A stretch of DNA of 64,000 bases. It comes from Tanypteryx hageni. Its lineage: Eukaryota > Arthropoda > Insecta > Odonata > Petaluridae. Positions 34,481-47,640 of the stretch are shown one piece after another (positions within the stretch are counted from its first letter, which is position 1; every line of letters begins with the position of its first letter). The position numbers and the translations under genes were made by a program. The DNA lies in contig CM054116.1 of the NCBI GenBank assembly GCA_028673005.1, positions 131,665,547-131,729,546 on the forward strand. Direction: 5' to 3'. Below the pieces are notes generated by a model. The model saw only the letters and a program-made list of their open reading frames with translations. It was not told the DNA's origin and did not search any database.

Positions 34481-34830
34481 TCCTCATCGCCCTCCCCTCT
34501 CCCTCCTTCCCTCCCCCTCCTCCCCTCCCCCTCCTCCCATCCCCTTCATCCCCTCCCCCTCATCCCCTCCCCCTCATCTCCTTACCGTTCCTTTTGTGAA
34601 CATGCCCCCCCCCCACCCTAAATGTTCACCCACTCATTATTCGTTATTCTCCATCCGCACTCTATCCTCATCCTTCCTCCCAGCTTACGGTCGACGCCTC
34701 CTCCTCCTCGCCTGCCTGCTTCCCACCCAGTCCCCCCGCTCCCTCTTCTTTTCAAACCACAGTGCCCCGCCTTCGTCAATCCCAGACAAGCCTCCATTTC
34801 ATTCCTCACGCGATCTTAATGCCCGAAAAT
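34480..34830. repeat. C-rich pyrimidine tract
   Basis: Tandem CTCCCCTCCCCCTCCTCCC-type units at 34490-34590, then looser C-rich sequence to about 34800. Frames here are artefactual. Confidence 0.8.
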
Positions 34831-36371
34831 TGCCTCGAAGAGATATATATATAGAGAGAGAGAAAGAGAAAAGGTACGTGTAGAGCACTCCATTCCTCTC
34901 GCTTAATGTGACTTTTTCCACAAAAAAAAAAACAAAAAAAGTTGAATTACTGCTACTTTTTGGAGAAACCTCTGTTATCCTTTCGTCGGCGGTTGATGGT
35001 CGACAATGCTCCATCACCCCTCGGGCCCTACGACGAGGGAGTGGAGAAGCAATAAAAAACGAATTAAAAGCAAAAAACGAGCAGAATAAACAGAAATGGC
35101 CGCAGCGAGGGAGAACACAAAAGAGCAGTTTTTCTTCTGTTGCAAACGGCAACCGCAGCTCAAACCTCTTTTTTTTTCCTTTAATCAACTATTTTCTCTA
35201 ATAACGTCCTCTATTATCTACTTCTTTCACTCGAGTTTGCGTGTGTGTTTGTGTATTTTTTAAACAAATGAACGTAAAGTATAAATATTTCTCCTTCTTT
35301 CGCCCATTTCCTCTGCCGCATTCGCGAATATAAAGGGAAATCCTTTCTTTCTTTATCTCCTCCCTCTTGCGGCGAAAAATGACTCCCCGCTAAAGCGGAA
35401 GGTCTTTAGTTGGCTATCCGACGATTATTTTTTATTGGTATATTATTTCAATTTCATTCTTAATATTTAGTTTTTGCTATGGGAAAATGAGTTTAAGGGT
35501 AATAAAAGATTTTAACTGAATTAAATGAAATTTGAACCTATTAAGATGTTGTTTTGCCGTATTTGTTCTCATGCTTCCTTGGCCGTAATTTGTGATTTAC
35601 AGAAAGCTACAGTAGGAAAGTTCTTTTTTATTATTATCGTTGCTTTTATTGTTTTTGTGGCTATCTTTATATTAAAAAATTACTTCTGAAGATAAATTCA
35701 TTTCAAATAACTTATTGCCTGGGTTATGGATTTAAATAATTGATACAATCAAAGAAGTAGATATTTCCAGATAAAGTACATACTATAATAAATTCATATT
35801 TCCTTAATATAATCATTATATTAGACGTAAATGTTATCATCTTTTCCTGCATTAGAACTCCATAAAGAGTTAGCTAGGAAATTGCATGCCTGCCGCATTG
35901 TCTGAATTGGGAATGATCGTGATTCCATCACATTCATATAAATTTACGAATCATTCAAGAAAATTCAATCTTTTTTAGTTGATGACAGCCATGTCGTCAA
36001 ATATCTTTACTATTATATTTATTTTAGGCCTAACAATTTGAATTTATCAAAACCGGTCATCGAAAGCGGCGCTGTTAAAAAAACCTCATATTTCAGATTT
36101 CACATAAAGAGACAACCCAAATCGACCATTATAAGCCGAGATGAATTTCATTAATGGCTTCCCATGTAATATGCGAGTGAAACCCATTAGGCGATAGCGA
36201 CGCATTTGCATGTATGTACACGGGCGGACGTCGCTAAGCTAATGACTACTCTCGAATTCATACTAGACGCTCCTAAGATCTAAAAATCTAAAGAATATCC
36301 TGGAATAATTTCATTGGACACATTTCGACGAACAAATAAAATAAGCGTTTGAACGAAATAGACCCCGAGGA
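34831..36371. other. no gene seen; AT-rich
   Basis: AT-rich DNA with short A- and T-runs. No coding sequence, RNA gene or transposon end was recognised. Confidence 0.5.
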
Positions 36372-36700
36372 CCGCGTTATGGTGAGTCTTTGTGTGTGTA
36401 TTTGAATGCATTTAATACCCAGCGGTCCCAAGTTCGAATCCGGCGGAGGTCGGGCTTTTTAATCAGGGATCGTCCCGTCCTCTACTTGTGTGATTTGAGG
36501 AGACTGCGCAAGTCCCGTCCCGTCCTTCGGAAGGGACTTTAGGCAGTTGGCTCCCTTTGTGCTCTTCGTTGAGAGTAGGCTAATGCTGGCGCCGGGTTTA
36601 CCTCCTCCCTTGTGTATGTGTTCGGAGTGGAAGGAGTAATGGCTATAATAATCTAAGAGGTTGAATAGTCAGACATTCCATACAAACAAACAAACCACTT
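36372..36700 (+). mobile_element. tRNA-derived SINE, copy 3
   Basis: Same family as 14917-15215 and 15255-15555: B box AGTTCGAATCC at 36431-36441, then GAGGAGACTGCGCAAGTC, TTCGGAAGGGACTTTAGGC, GAGAGTAGGCTAATGCTGGC, CCTCCCTTGTGTATGTGTTC and GTAATGGCTATAATAATC. It ends in an ACAAACAAACAAA tail near 36700. The A-box side is disrupted by a GTGTGTGTATTTG insert. Confidence 0.85.
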
Positions 36701-37984
36701 AATACCCTAACTAATTTACCCGTCAAACGGATCGCAAAATCCAATGCGAGTCAATCTCTAATCGACACTCACTTAGGATTCCTTTGTCCCCCTCAGCCGT
36801 TTCCCAATCCCTCTCTTTCTCACTTGAAACCCAATACCTCCTCTTCCATCCCACACTCCTCTCCGATCACTCGATCTGAGATGTTTCCTCGAGATTCTGC
36901 TGGTCACTTTCTTCATTACTTCTCCATCTGATCTTTATTCGTTCCTCTCTTTCCGAGTTCCCCCTTTCCACCTTCCTCTCCCCATTTAATCTCACTGCCA
37001 TCAATAATCCCTCCCCTCCCTCGCCATAACCTTTCTGCTCTTTCCCTTCTCTGCCGCCTCTATGCCTTTTTTCAAATTCGCGTCGCACGGATTGAGCTCC
37101 TTAAGAGAAATTCGTTCGACTTTTTCTCAAAACTAGGATTCCATATTTACGACTCGTATTTTTTATGGACGCTGATTGGGTCGTCCGACAATCATTCAGT
37201 TTCTAATTGAGCCCGTTATTCCTGGCTCATTGATCGCCAATCACCCGCCGCGTGAATAACGGTCGCAATCATCAACCTTCTATTTGGCAGCTGAAATGAA
37301 TAACCTCATAACGTTACTTGGAACAGTGAATCGCGACGCTGCTCTTCTCTCTTCCCAAAAGCATGCCTGAAGGTAGCCTCCAGGAAACGCTCAGATGTGG
37401 CTGATAATGTAACATTAATCACGGCGGCCGTTACGGGTCCCGAGTGATCAGAATAGAACTAGTCTCAATAAGGCATCGTTGATACCTATGAACATCCATT
37501 ACCAAGAGCATAATTACTCGTAATCACTTCTGCCTATTTAAAATGCATTAGGAATGTAAATTTTGTACAAGGTTTTGCTCTACCTAAAAAATACCATTGA
37601 CCTGAACAGAAAAACAATGGAGAATCGTATACCGATATGGAGTATTAATTTTTTTATTCTTATGACCAACAGTGTTGAAGCAATAATTACAATGCAACAA
37701 TGTCTTTCATTTATACAGGACATCTAGATTAATATGTCTCACAACTATGGTAAATATTTCATTGCTCTACATTAAGAATTGTGGTGTGCTTATATGGAGA
37801 GGACACGGTAGTGAGATCAAGGATTTTTTTTAAATTTGGTGGGTATATAGCTCTGGATTCCAGAATCACTGCAAACCTCTCTTTTGGGCGTATACGGCCG
37901 ATAGTTTTTCCGAAAATCGCGATTAAATATTGCAATTTCTCGTGAACTGGTATAAATAACTCAATACACGCCTAATTGATTACG
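36701..37984. other. no gene seen
   Basis: Pyrimidine-rich patches at 36780-37060, otherwise mixed to AT-rich. No recognised gene. Confidence 0.5.
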
Positions 37985-38060
37985 TATTTGTTAGCGGTAA
38001 GCGTAAAGTGGTTGCGTCCGAAACGTGAGGGTGAGGGTGCGAGTTCGATTCCCCTTTGGA
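37985..38060 (+). other. tRNA-like sequence, probably a SINE head
   Basis: TAAGCGTAAAGTGGTTGCG resembles a pol III A box, and AGTTCGATTCC at 38042-38052 matches a B box. No acceptor-stem pairing is evident, so this is not a functional tRNA gene. It is more likely the 5' part of a tRNA-derived SINE of a different family. Confidence 0.5.
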
Positions 38061-38608
38061 TAGCTCTTTTTTCTTTCATTCCTCCTCCTTTTACAAATCC
38101 TTTTCCGTATATCGCATTAAAAGTTAACTGGGCAGCCACGTTCATAATTTTATCTTTTTTCTATGCTGTTAGGTGGTGATTCGGATTTTTTTTCAAGTCA
38201 TTCAAAGCACGATTTTCTCAACAAGGTTTAAATTAATAAATCGCATATTCTTCATTGATCTCGGCAAACGCTACATCCTATATTGATGCTTAATACATGG
38301 AAAGGATCCATGAAATTATTTTATATTATCATTGCTCCCGATGATGATTGGTGGTTGTAGATTAATAATGTATCAAATAATAATCAATTAACAAAATTTC
38401 TGAGGAATTCATAAAAGACATTTATATTTATTTATATTACTGTACTTTCTACGGACTTTTCACCAGTTCATTTTCTTTTATATTTCCAACTATCCTTTGC
38501 CTCTTATACCTCCTCTTAATGGGTCTATTTTAAGTATTCGGAGGAAGTCTTCGCAAAAATAATTTCAGAGATTTCAGGGAGTTTCATTCTAATATCCTTA
38601 GTCTAGAT
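38061..38608. other. no gene seen
   Basis: AT-rich spacer between the tRNA-like sequence and the following hAT terminus. Confidence 0.5.
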
Positions 38609-39964
38609 CAGGGCTGTCTAATTTCAAATTACTGAGGAGCCAAACTGTAACTTAGGTACATACTCGCGGGCCGCATTATAAAAATCTAAATATTTCTACC
38701 CCTATACTGAGTTGCAATTATTATATGTATAAAGCACAAACACACAAATAAAAATTGAAATCATAAGGTTCAAAAACATTCATTTAAATTTAGTGAATCG
38801 TAATTTTACGTACCAAAATTAGTATAAATAAAAAAATAACAAGGATTACACACACACACTAAATTGTTTTTGGTGTGAGCACTTTGGACGAACGTTCTCT
38901 TTTACATGAGCAGATATCTCTTCATGTAACTCTGCATTGGCAGATCGAAGCAAGTGGGAAAGATCCATCTGTTGGTGAGCAATGTTATCAGGATTTTATA
39001 AACTTCATGGTGAATTGGCTACTTCCAAACATAGAATACATCGTTAAACCGAATTCTATTAAGTTATGGGAACACTCATTGGGTATAAGTTAGAAGACGT
39101 CTATGCCGCTTTCAGCTCTTGTGAACAGAAATGGATCTGCTTGTAGGTCACAAAGCTCTAACTGAAATTAATCTGATTTATTTTCAGTCATTATACTGAG
39201 TGAGTTGATAAATAAGGAAAAGCCATCCTTCATACCTTCAAAGTCGTTGATACGATTTCTAAAGTCATTCAAAACATTTCCTCTGTCGGATGCATAAACC
39301 GAGAGTTTGGCCCTTCAAAGTTCGTAAGTTCCTCGGCCAGCTCCTTACAAGAAGAAGTCCAAACCAGGACTAATGCAGGCTGGTTTCCCGAAGTTGACGT
39401 CCCGAATTGGTTACTTATATTGACAGGAAATGTTTCAGTATGCGTTAGCCATTCCAAAGAATTTTCATAGAATCATAATTTATCAATGATAGAGAAAAAT
39501 TGGAAAACAAATTAATAGAACATTATCAGGTTTAAAATACTAAAAACAATGTAAAAATCTCTTTTTGACATTATATTTTGCATGTATTTTCTTAAATAAA
39601 CGAATTTGATAAATTTTACTGTTTAGACGCTAATATGTCTGGATCAACTGTCCATTTCTGAAGAGTAGTCGAGCAGAAAAGAAAAGAAAATTTGTTCACT
39701 CGTCTATGCTCAAGCCGAGTTCGGTAATAATGCTCTCCATGGCAACAATCCGATAAAATGCGATTTAAATCGTAAAAACACAAAGTTTTAGTAGAAATTC
39801 AAGAAAATACCATCGATTATCAAAATACGGTGATAAGAATTAGAATTTAAATTCTTTTCTCCTTAGATCAGTAAAAACCTCGCTCCGATATCACAAACTT
39901 AAGATAGATAGATAGTATCAAAGAAAACATCCCTGCACGATGGATTGGAGACTTTCTATGTAAA

Positions 39965-40080
39965 ACAAATAAGGAAAAATGTTCCTGGAATCGAACCCGG
40001 GACTTCAATCCTCGTCAAATGAAATATAGCCCGAAAGTGGGCCCTAACTGCACGAGCCTCACACCAAGTTGCATGAAAAT
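39965..40080 (-). mobile_element. tRNA-like (SINE) insertion
   Basis: On the minus strand a B box GGTTCGATTCC lies at 39987-39997 and an A-box-like TGAGGCTCGTGCAGTTAGGG lies about 60 bases upstream. The stems of a real tRNA are not evident. It interrupts the hAT relic, so it inserted later. Confidence 0.5.
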
Positions 40081-40139
40081 CGGTCAATTGATGCAAAAGT
40101 TGTTCATAGAGGACACACACGCAGACAGGACCATTTCAT

Positions 40140-40640
40140 AAGGCTGTTTCCTTTGGAAACCAGCCTAAAAATGTGTAAGATCATTTATTTAAATGACTTC
40201 ACCATATTAGGAAATCCATTGACGTGCCTGTATCAGTTAGATATACCCTCTTGTTTCTCTTAGAATTTCAAATTTAGCCCATTTAGATAAGCTGTGAAGT
40301 CAGTCATGAAGGCCAGTCCAGACAGAAATTCAGGAGTATTCACTTCTTCTCCAACTCAGTAATATCAGATTTAACGTCATTCCTTAGGAAAAGTTGAAAC
40401 TCTCTTCTAAGACCAAAAAATCATTCAAGATATTTTTCTGCGCTCAGCCAGCAAATTTCAGAATGGAGTAGCAAGTCTCCACACGCAACGTGTTTTTTTC
40501 TAACACACATTTGTTTTAACACCCCATATAATTCAACTTGCGTTCCAACCATATAGCCTTTAATTCGTACATCTACATATGTTGAAAAATCGTCCTGAAT
40601 TGATCGAACATAGATCATCACCATTAGCGACATCAACCAG
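40140..40640 (-). pseudogene. hAT transposase middle fragment
   Basis: Minus strand: ACGDLLLHSEICWLSAEKYL matches the hAT block of GTF2IRD2/ZBED-like proteins (usual form DLLYHTEVRWLSRGKVLER). Next, in a shifted frame, QLFLRNDVKSDITELEKK is followed by AFMTDFTAYLNGLNLKF and MVKSFK-MILHIFRLV, matching A-F-L-x-D-I-x-x-H-L-N-x-L-N-L-x-L-Q-G-K and the following HFP-type block. Several stops and frameshifts are present. Confidence 0.65.
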
Positions 40641-40660
40641 TGCCCTATCTCCGGGTCAGC

Positions 40661-41100
40661 CGTGACCGCGGGAACCTCCCTTAACTATGGAAACGGATAA
40701 TGAAGCTCACGACAAAGCAGTCGGCGCATTCTGTCGGGCGTGTGTTTATGTCTGTGCGTGCGTGTTTGTGTGTGCGCGCATGTGTGAGGGTGGGCCAGGT
40801 CACTTGCGGGGTCCGAGGTCCCGTCATCGGACCGCCGCGTCATTAGCACCGCAAAAAAGGGAATCGGTCCGAGAATACCATGAGCGACGCGCGATACGGC
40901 TTGTTTGGAACAAACAACACGCTAACCCAATCACATCGATCGCCTTTGAGAGGCAAAGGATCCTTCCTTTGGTAATGTTGTCTTCCTGACTTTGATAGAG
41001 AAAAGCTTTTTTCTTTGACGTGAGTTTTTACATAGTACTTCTCGTCTTATTTTAACTGAATTGAAGTATTATTATTTATCGTAACCAACAGATTAGCTAG
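40661..41100. other. no gene seen; short TG/CG-rich patch
   Basis: GTGTGTTTATGTCTGTGCG-type sequence at 40738-40785 gives a Cys/Val-rich artefactual frame. No domain was recognised. Confidence 0.5.
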
Positions 41101-41193
41101 GTGTATATATATATATATGTATGTGTGTGTGTGCGTGCGTGCGTGCGTGTGTGTGTGCGTGCGCGCGTGCGCGTGTGCGTGTGTGTGTGTGCA
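41101..41193. repeat. compound (TA)n-(TG)n-(CG/TG)n microsatellite
   Basis: TA repeats, then GTGTGTGTGCGTGCG repeats running to 41193. The His/Thr minus-strand frame is an artefact. Confidence 0.95.
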
Positions 41194-42000
41194 TAAAAAT
41201 GGTTGAGGGAACGAGATGCGTATTTGGGATAGAAGGTATCTGTGCTCAGTCATCTAGAAACGATGGCATCAAACTAAACGGACTAAAAGGATTATTTTGC
41301 AAGATGTGTTGAACCGTATGCTATTTCAAGCAGCTATGAACTCATGTTCCAAACGATTAAGCACACCATCGATTACTAAGCATCACACCTAATTTAATTA
41401 AGAAAATTTTTATTGAATATTTGACAATCTTGTGTGGATTTTCTACTGTTCGTCAACCTATAACAGATATCCCTTGGATACGCTTGTTAAGAATAGAAAG
41501 CAATGAGACGGCTGCATTCATTGAACTGGCGCGAAGTGCATTTTTTCTATGTCCTGAATTTACTCCTTTTTAAGTGTCGACCAAATTCTTATAATATAAT
41601 GACTTTAACGAAATTAAAATACTTTATTTTCCACAGTCATTTGTCAGTGTCTTTCATTGCTTATTCTAAGTACAGTAAAATATTTTTCATTGATCTATTT
41701 TTAAATGTGGTAGAGTGCTAATTTTTGTAATGACACATGCTCGTTTTGTTATGCGATCGGTTTGGCGTTCGAAAAAAACAATTAACAAAGAAATAGATTC
41801 TTTGAATTATTTGAATACAAGTCTCATAATTTTGTCGTTGAAATGATCTTCCAATCAAACACCTCTAGGGGGGATTTGCAAACTCGGACAAGTTTATTGC
41901 ATTTGAGTATATAACCGTATTTAATGTTTCGAATCGCTAGAGCCTAAGTTTTTTATTGAGCAAGTAACTAACATTCATCGGAGTAGGACAAAGATAGGGA
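41194..42000. other. no gene seen; AT-rich
   Basis: No recognised coding sequence or repeat boundary. Confidence 0.5.
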
Positions 42001-42330
42001 GGCTGGGAAAAATAAAAAATGGAAAGATTAAGAGAGAGGAAGGGTAGGATGGGAAGAGGAAGAGGCGGGAAGTGAAGGGTGCGTGGGAAGAAGTCTCCAA
42101 AGTACGGCTTAGAGAGGGAGAGCTTAAAATTGTCAAATGACTTCCTTGGATAAAAGCGAGGCAGTCACAAAGTTAGGTGGTTGCCCCGTCTCTTTCTCTT
42201 TCTCTCTCTCTACCTCTCTCCCTACCTCTCTCTCTACCTCTCTCTCTACCTCTCTCTCTTCCTCTCTCACAACCTCTCTCTCTACTTCTCTCACAACCTC
42301 TCTCTCTACCTCTCTTCTTACAAACGCCCC
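42001..42330. repeat. GA block followed by CTCTCTCTACCT tandem repeat
   Basis: Purine-rich to about 42120, then a 12-base unit CTCTCTCTACCT repeated roughly ten times at 42190-42320. Open frames in all three plus phases reflect the 12-base period. Confidence 0.9.
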
Positions 42331-44390
42331 ATCCGCATCCCTCACGAAAGCAGCCGCAGCTTCTTAGTGAATATAATGGACCCTCACAGAGATAGACCGC
42401 AGATAGAGAAAGAAAGAAATATAAACAGATAAGACACAAATGTGAATATAGATAAAAGAAGATACAATGTGTAGAAGACGCATCTCGTAAATCATCGTAC
42501 GTGACGATCCTAGGACAGCAAATAACTCCTAAACTGGTTTGATTGTATAGAATATCTGAAGAAGTATTAAAAACTCGTCAAATAATAGTTCAAATAAAAA
42601 TTTACGAATTTATGGAAATCTTGAAATCGTTAAAGAATTTTAAGTGTTCATCCATTGTCTTTAACGAAGATCCTGTCAATCGACCTAAACCGATTAATCT
42701 GCGGAAATTTTATTTATCGATAAATTCTTATATAATTTAATAGAAAGAAATGCAACTTCACAGTGACAAATATACTTATTAGATTAAAATAAATTTTTAT
42801 TTCGGCCTAATCCTGTTCTTTCTTTCCCAGTTCCAAAACACTTCATTGATATTAATTGGAACACACTTGGCTTAATAGTTAAACATATATTTCACTGAAT
42901 CAGGAAACATAACAAATGTGAGCCCTTTAAATTGCAATAAATGTTCCCATAAAAAAGTTCTAAAAGAAGAAGTTGAAAGTCTTACACCAAAACTTAGAGT
43001 CATAGAAGTACTGGTTGAATAAATGATAAACAGTTTAAAAATATATATATTTTTATAACACATATTTTGTAATATACAGGAATATTTTCTTCTAGATTGA
43101 TAATCCCGCATGCATTTCTATGCATACAAGTGTTTGAAAAGTACCAACGAAGACATGATTTAAAAACAATAAATATCAAAATATCAACTTCAATGAGTAA
43201 AACTTGATTGCACTAAAAATTTTGAGTGTATTAATGTTACGAGCAAAATGATTCAACGCATTTTAATATTTCCTACAGTGTAGCCTATATAATTAGCATA
43301 AATACAGATAAGCTGGAATACAAATAGACTGACAAGCCAAATACAACAGCAGCTTTTTTTCTTTCAATAAGAAAAGCGCCTAACCTTTTCTTTGGTGACT
43401 TACAGTTTAACTCATGAAATAGTTAGATGTGAATGTCGATCGGAAACAAAATAGGAAACAAAATCACTTGAATGTCTCTTAAACCTTGCGCAACCAAGAA
43501 AACGCATATTACATATCCTGAAATGTAGGCAAACCAAAACACCATTCGAATTATTATCCTAAACTTTAGGCAACCGAAGCAACTTGTCATATCCATAATT
43601 TTAATCCAAACAACTCTTCACGCTTATATCTTGACATTAGGACCGCCCTAAACAGCAGCTTAATTTCAATGTAAGACCGTGATTACCATGAGAAAATTTT
43701 GGCTTTACAGATGCTTACGGTTTACACTGGTTTAAATTACATATTTTATGGGTTGTTCCTTCAATTTTATGAAGGTTATCTGTGCTTATGTCAGAAAAAA
43801 TGTTTTTTCTAATGTGATAGACAATCTTTTACTAATAAATAGTTACATTGTGCTATCTGATATATTTGTAAAAATCATCTAAGGAAGTCGATCTCATCAC
43901 GACCCTCTTAATCTCATTCATCAGTCAATAAACACTAAATGTTGTTGATTTCAAAAAATTTTAAATATCTATTTTATTTTCGCAAAACTTTATTTTATTT
44001 CAAATATATTAAATAATAACAATATTAAATAATAAAACAAAAACATTCCGCCTCTGTGACTTTCATAAACCCCAGGAGGTTTCAGAATCACTCTTTTAGG
44101 AGTTTAAATGTTGCCATCGGTAAAAATATAGCGTTTATTCTATTAGAGTCCATATATTGAATAAAATTATTTACACTCATATTTTACGTTTGCTTCCTTC
44201 CTCTAATACTTTTATAATACTTAATATGTGGATATATGCTTCTACAGCGACAGGACCACTTCCTTTGACTTAATGTCACCCACTTTATATTGCCAGAATC
44301 AGTGAAGAAAAAACATAAGCGTTAAGTAGGGGGTTTACTCTTTATATATAGCATTGATACGAGAAAATTGAGCAAGATAGGAAGTTTCTG
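42331..44390. other. no gene seen; strongly AT-rich
   Basis: Two kilobases of AT-rich DNA. No family was recognised. Confidence 0.5.
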
Positions 44391-44760
44391 TAAAAGGATA
44401 AAAGAAGAAAGATAGAGGGAGATAAAGACGAGGGAAGAAGAAAATTGAGGGAAAGTATGAACTAAGAAGAGTTACAGAGGGGGAAAGAGTGAGAGGAGTG
44501 AGGGAGGGAAGAAGGGAAGAAAGAGGAATAGGAAATGGGTGGGGAGGAGGGAGTGAAAAAATGAGAGAGAGAGAGAGAGAAAAGAAATAGGAGGGAGAGG
44601 TAAATGGAAGAGGGAATTGGTGGAAAGAGGAAAGTAAAAGAGAGGACGTTGCGATTAAAGGGGATAGACGAAGAAGTGAGGCTGGGCGAAGGGAAGCTGG
44701 ATTATTTTTTCAAAGGTAAGGTAAACGACCTCCAGAGAGAGAGAGAGTAGGAGCGACAGA
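44391..44760. repeat. polypurine (GA) tract
   Basis: A/G-dominated plus strand with (GA)n cores at 44562-44583 and 44734-44748. Confidence 0.85.
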
Positions 44761-46270
44761 TATTCGTCTGAGAGCACGGCTCAATCCTCGGATTACAAGA
44801 TTAGGGCGAGAGGTAAGCTCTTGCAACAATTCGTTCAAAGCCAGTGTGAATTGGTGAAGGGACTTGGGCACAAAAGTGCGATGGGAGGGTGTGAAATTGA
44901 CATATACTGCGATTCACCAAAAGGGGTGGTGAATTCATATGATTATTTACCTGAAATGGTAAAATATTATTTAATATTACGTGAAGAAACGAATAAATTT
45001 TCCTATAAATCTTTCTTAAAATCGTGTTTATCATAAAACGATTGTACCACTATCGACGGTGAAAATAATATTAATGCTTTGATAACTATGTAGCCAAAAT
45101 AGTGATAAAAGGTTGGAAATTCAATAGGCGCATGTTAGATGAAAATAGGTATCAATTTTCGTTATTCTTTGGTGGTATATAGAGAGAAATAACAATACAT
45201 TTTTATTTTAATAATTTTTCAGTATTTATTATCCTAAATTATCGAAAGTAGACTAAACGCTCGCTAGTTCGTAAATACTGTTCACAATATCGATCTCATA
45301 ACATATGGCTATATATCTAATCCTACATTGTTAATTTTACATACATATTTCTTACAGAGTTAGATTTTCCTAAGATCGAGAAAAGCCTTAACGTTTACTG
45401 TAGTTATCATAGGGCTCATGAGGCCATCACCGTACTTCACCTAATCAAAAATCCCTTTACGTCTTCCAATTCCATTTTTATCTTTCACAATCTACAAGTC
45501 TCTTATATACCACCATAACTCTTAAGCTTAAGCTTAAATAAATGGACAAATTATTGATTGTGTAATTTTCCTGAAGACATCAAGAAAATTGTTGCACATA
45601 AATCGTCGAATGGCAAATATGCTCGGATATCTTAAGAATGTATTTAAATTAGAACCAAATGCACTTTTACTAAAATAATCATTAGATGCTATTTTTAAAT
45701 TGGGAATTATTAAAAAGGTTCGAAACATTTTATTTTCGCACAAAAACTGATCTTAGTTATAGGTGCAATAATTTTTTTTTTAACAATTGCTTTTATTCGT
45801 ATTAAAATTTCGGAATAATGCTGAATAATTCTCATATAGAAACTAATACTTTCCGCTCTTATCTAAATTAACTAAATATTAAGTGGCATTCTATTTCCAA
45901 ATTTCTCAACAGTTATATTTTTATTAATAAAAAGATTCTTGAAATTTTGGTTAACATTAACTGAACCATTATACGTTTTCTCGTTAGGAGACCATATTAT
46001 TCACTGAAAATTGTATCTTCAAAATTCCGGTAGATTAGCATTTCCACTCGAGAAGTTTGATTACGAATGTCTGAATAGTTCCCAATCGTTGACTCTACAT
46101 CCTGGAATGAATTTAAAAGAATTTCCCGCTATGAACTCGGCAAATATAAAAGAGATTAAATTAAATATCTCTCGAAGGCAATGAAGGTAAAAGATGCTGT
46201 TAAGAGAGAAAGTAAAAAGGTATTAAATTGCGTCAACTTCGTCATTAGTGAAACGATTGGAGAAGAAGAA
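44761..46270. other. no gene seen; AT-rich
   Basis: No coding or RNA gene was recognised. Confidence 0.5.
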
Positions 46271-47640
46271 GGTGCTATAACGAGGAAAGAGTGAAAACGA
46301 AAAAGAGTAGAGGGGAGGCTAAAGGAATGAGTGTAGGGAGAAAGACGAGGAAAAACCAGAGGTGTGGAGGAGGGATGGAGGGAGGAGCAAAGGAGAGGGG
46401 AAAGCAGGGAAGAAGATGCGACGTAAGATGGAAAGAGGGAAGTGGGTAGAAGAGGAGTTGGACGAAGAGGAGAGCGAGCGAGAGGAGGCGGGATGAAGAC
46501 GGAAAACGGAGAAAGGGAGGCGACGCGGGGGCGGATTAATTCTCAGATCCTTTTTAAAGAACCACAGGACCGCGGTGACGAGATGACTATGGTAAGGGTG
46601 GCATGGATGCGAAGAGGGGGGAAGGCCCGGAAGGGGGGCGAGTCGAGGAGGAGGGAACGGGGGGCGAAGAGATTGTGTTTTCGCAGGAAAGGTGGGACGG
46701 TCGCCGAAACCGAGGAAACGGTCTCGACCGCGGGTCGTAAGCCCCGAGTGGGGCGCTCATTTCCGCAGAGAGGGGCGGGGGGCGTTGGATGATCCGATCC
46801 GTTAATGAGGGCGCCGGTCGCCAAGGGAGAGATAGAGTGGGAGGAGGGGTTGAAAAGAGTCGGTGAGGAGTAGGAAGGCGGTCGTGGAGAGGGCGGTTGC
46901 GCTGGAGGAGTAAAGAGTTTGGAAAAGGGGCGAGATATCGAGACGGAGAGAATATCAGATTAATGCGGACGTGGAGAAGGGTTTAAGGGGCGGATTCCAA
47001 GCACGGGCGGATGGGGGCGGATCCAACGGAATGGGCTCGCGAAAGGGGGCAGAATGATGAGGAGGCCCTAATGGAGGCCGAGGTCCTAAAGAGCTGAGGG
47101 AGATAAGCTGGTTAAGGGCGGAAGTTGGTCGGAGATGAGAACGGCGTCGAAGGAGATGAGGGGAGGTGAGTGGAGGGGAACGGAATGGGGGATGGCGAGG
47201 GAGGAGAAAGTTCGGCTGGGGTGAGGAGATGAGGGTTGGAGGGGGTGAGTGAGAGAGGATTGAGAAACAGAGAGAGAGAGGAAAAAGGAAAGATTTGTGG
47301 GGGTGGAAATCCGTCGACAAGTGAAATCGGTTTGGAGCGGAAAATGAATCGAAGTGAAGATGCAAGCGCGCGATGGGATTGCAATCATCGGCCTTGGTGG
47401 GACCTCAGAATTCCTCTCGGTGCGTTCTCGGGTGCTCCAAATGGTGACATTATACTCCTTCCCTCTTCTCTTCTTCGGGTTCGATCCGAGAGGAGGCTCC
47501 AAATTCTCGATCCGACATTTAACGAATACGGTTCTCTCTTCCGCGCTTCTATTTCGGTGTCCGTGGTGCGCGACGGCGTTACAATGTCAGGGAGCGAGCT
47601 TGTGGAATTGCCGGTGCGAGATGCACAAAACGTGATCCTC
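46271..47640. other. purine-rich then CpG-dense GC-rich block
   Basis: 46271-46500 and 46800-47300 are G/A-dominated. 46530-46800 and 47300-47640 are richer in CpG. Several 90-140-codon frames overlap on both strands, none with a known domain. A host promoter or 5' exon is possible but unsupported. Confidence 0.4.

Larger units (their letters stand above)
38609..40660 (-). mobile_element. hAT transposon relic (Charlie/GTF2IRD2-like)
   Basis: The left boundary CAGGGCTGTCTAATTTCAAA at 38609, with GCGGGCCGC 60 bases inside, resembles a hAT/Charlie-type terminus. On the minus strand at 40140-40640 a decayed hAT transposase is recognisable. A tRNA-like sequence at 39965-40080 interrupts the relic. 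The right terminus was not found. Treating both ends as one element is inference. Confidence 0.5.

Noticed and set aside
41047..41253. His/Thr/Ala-rich minus frame
   Set aside because: It is the (TG)n/(CG)n microsatellite translated.
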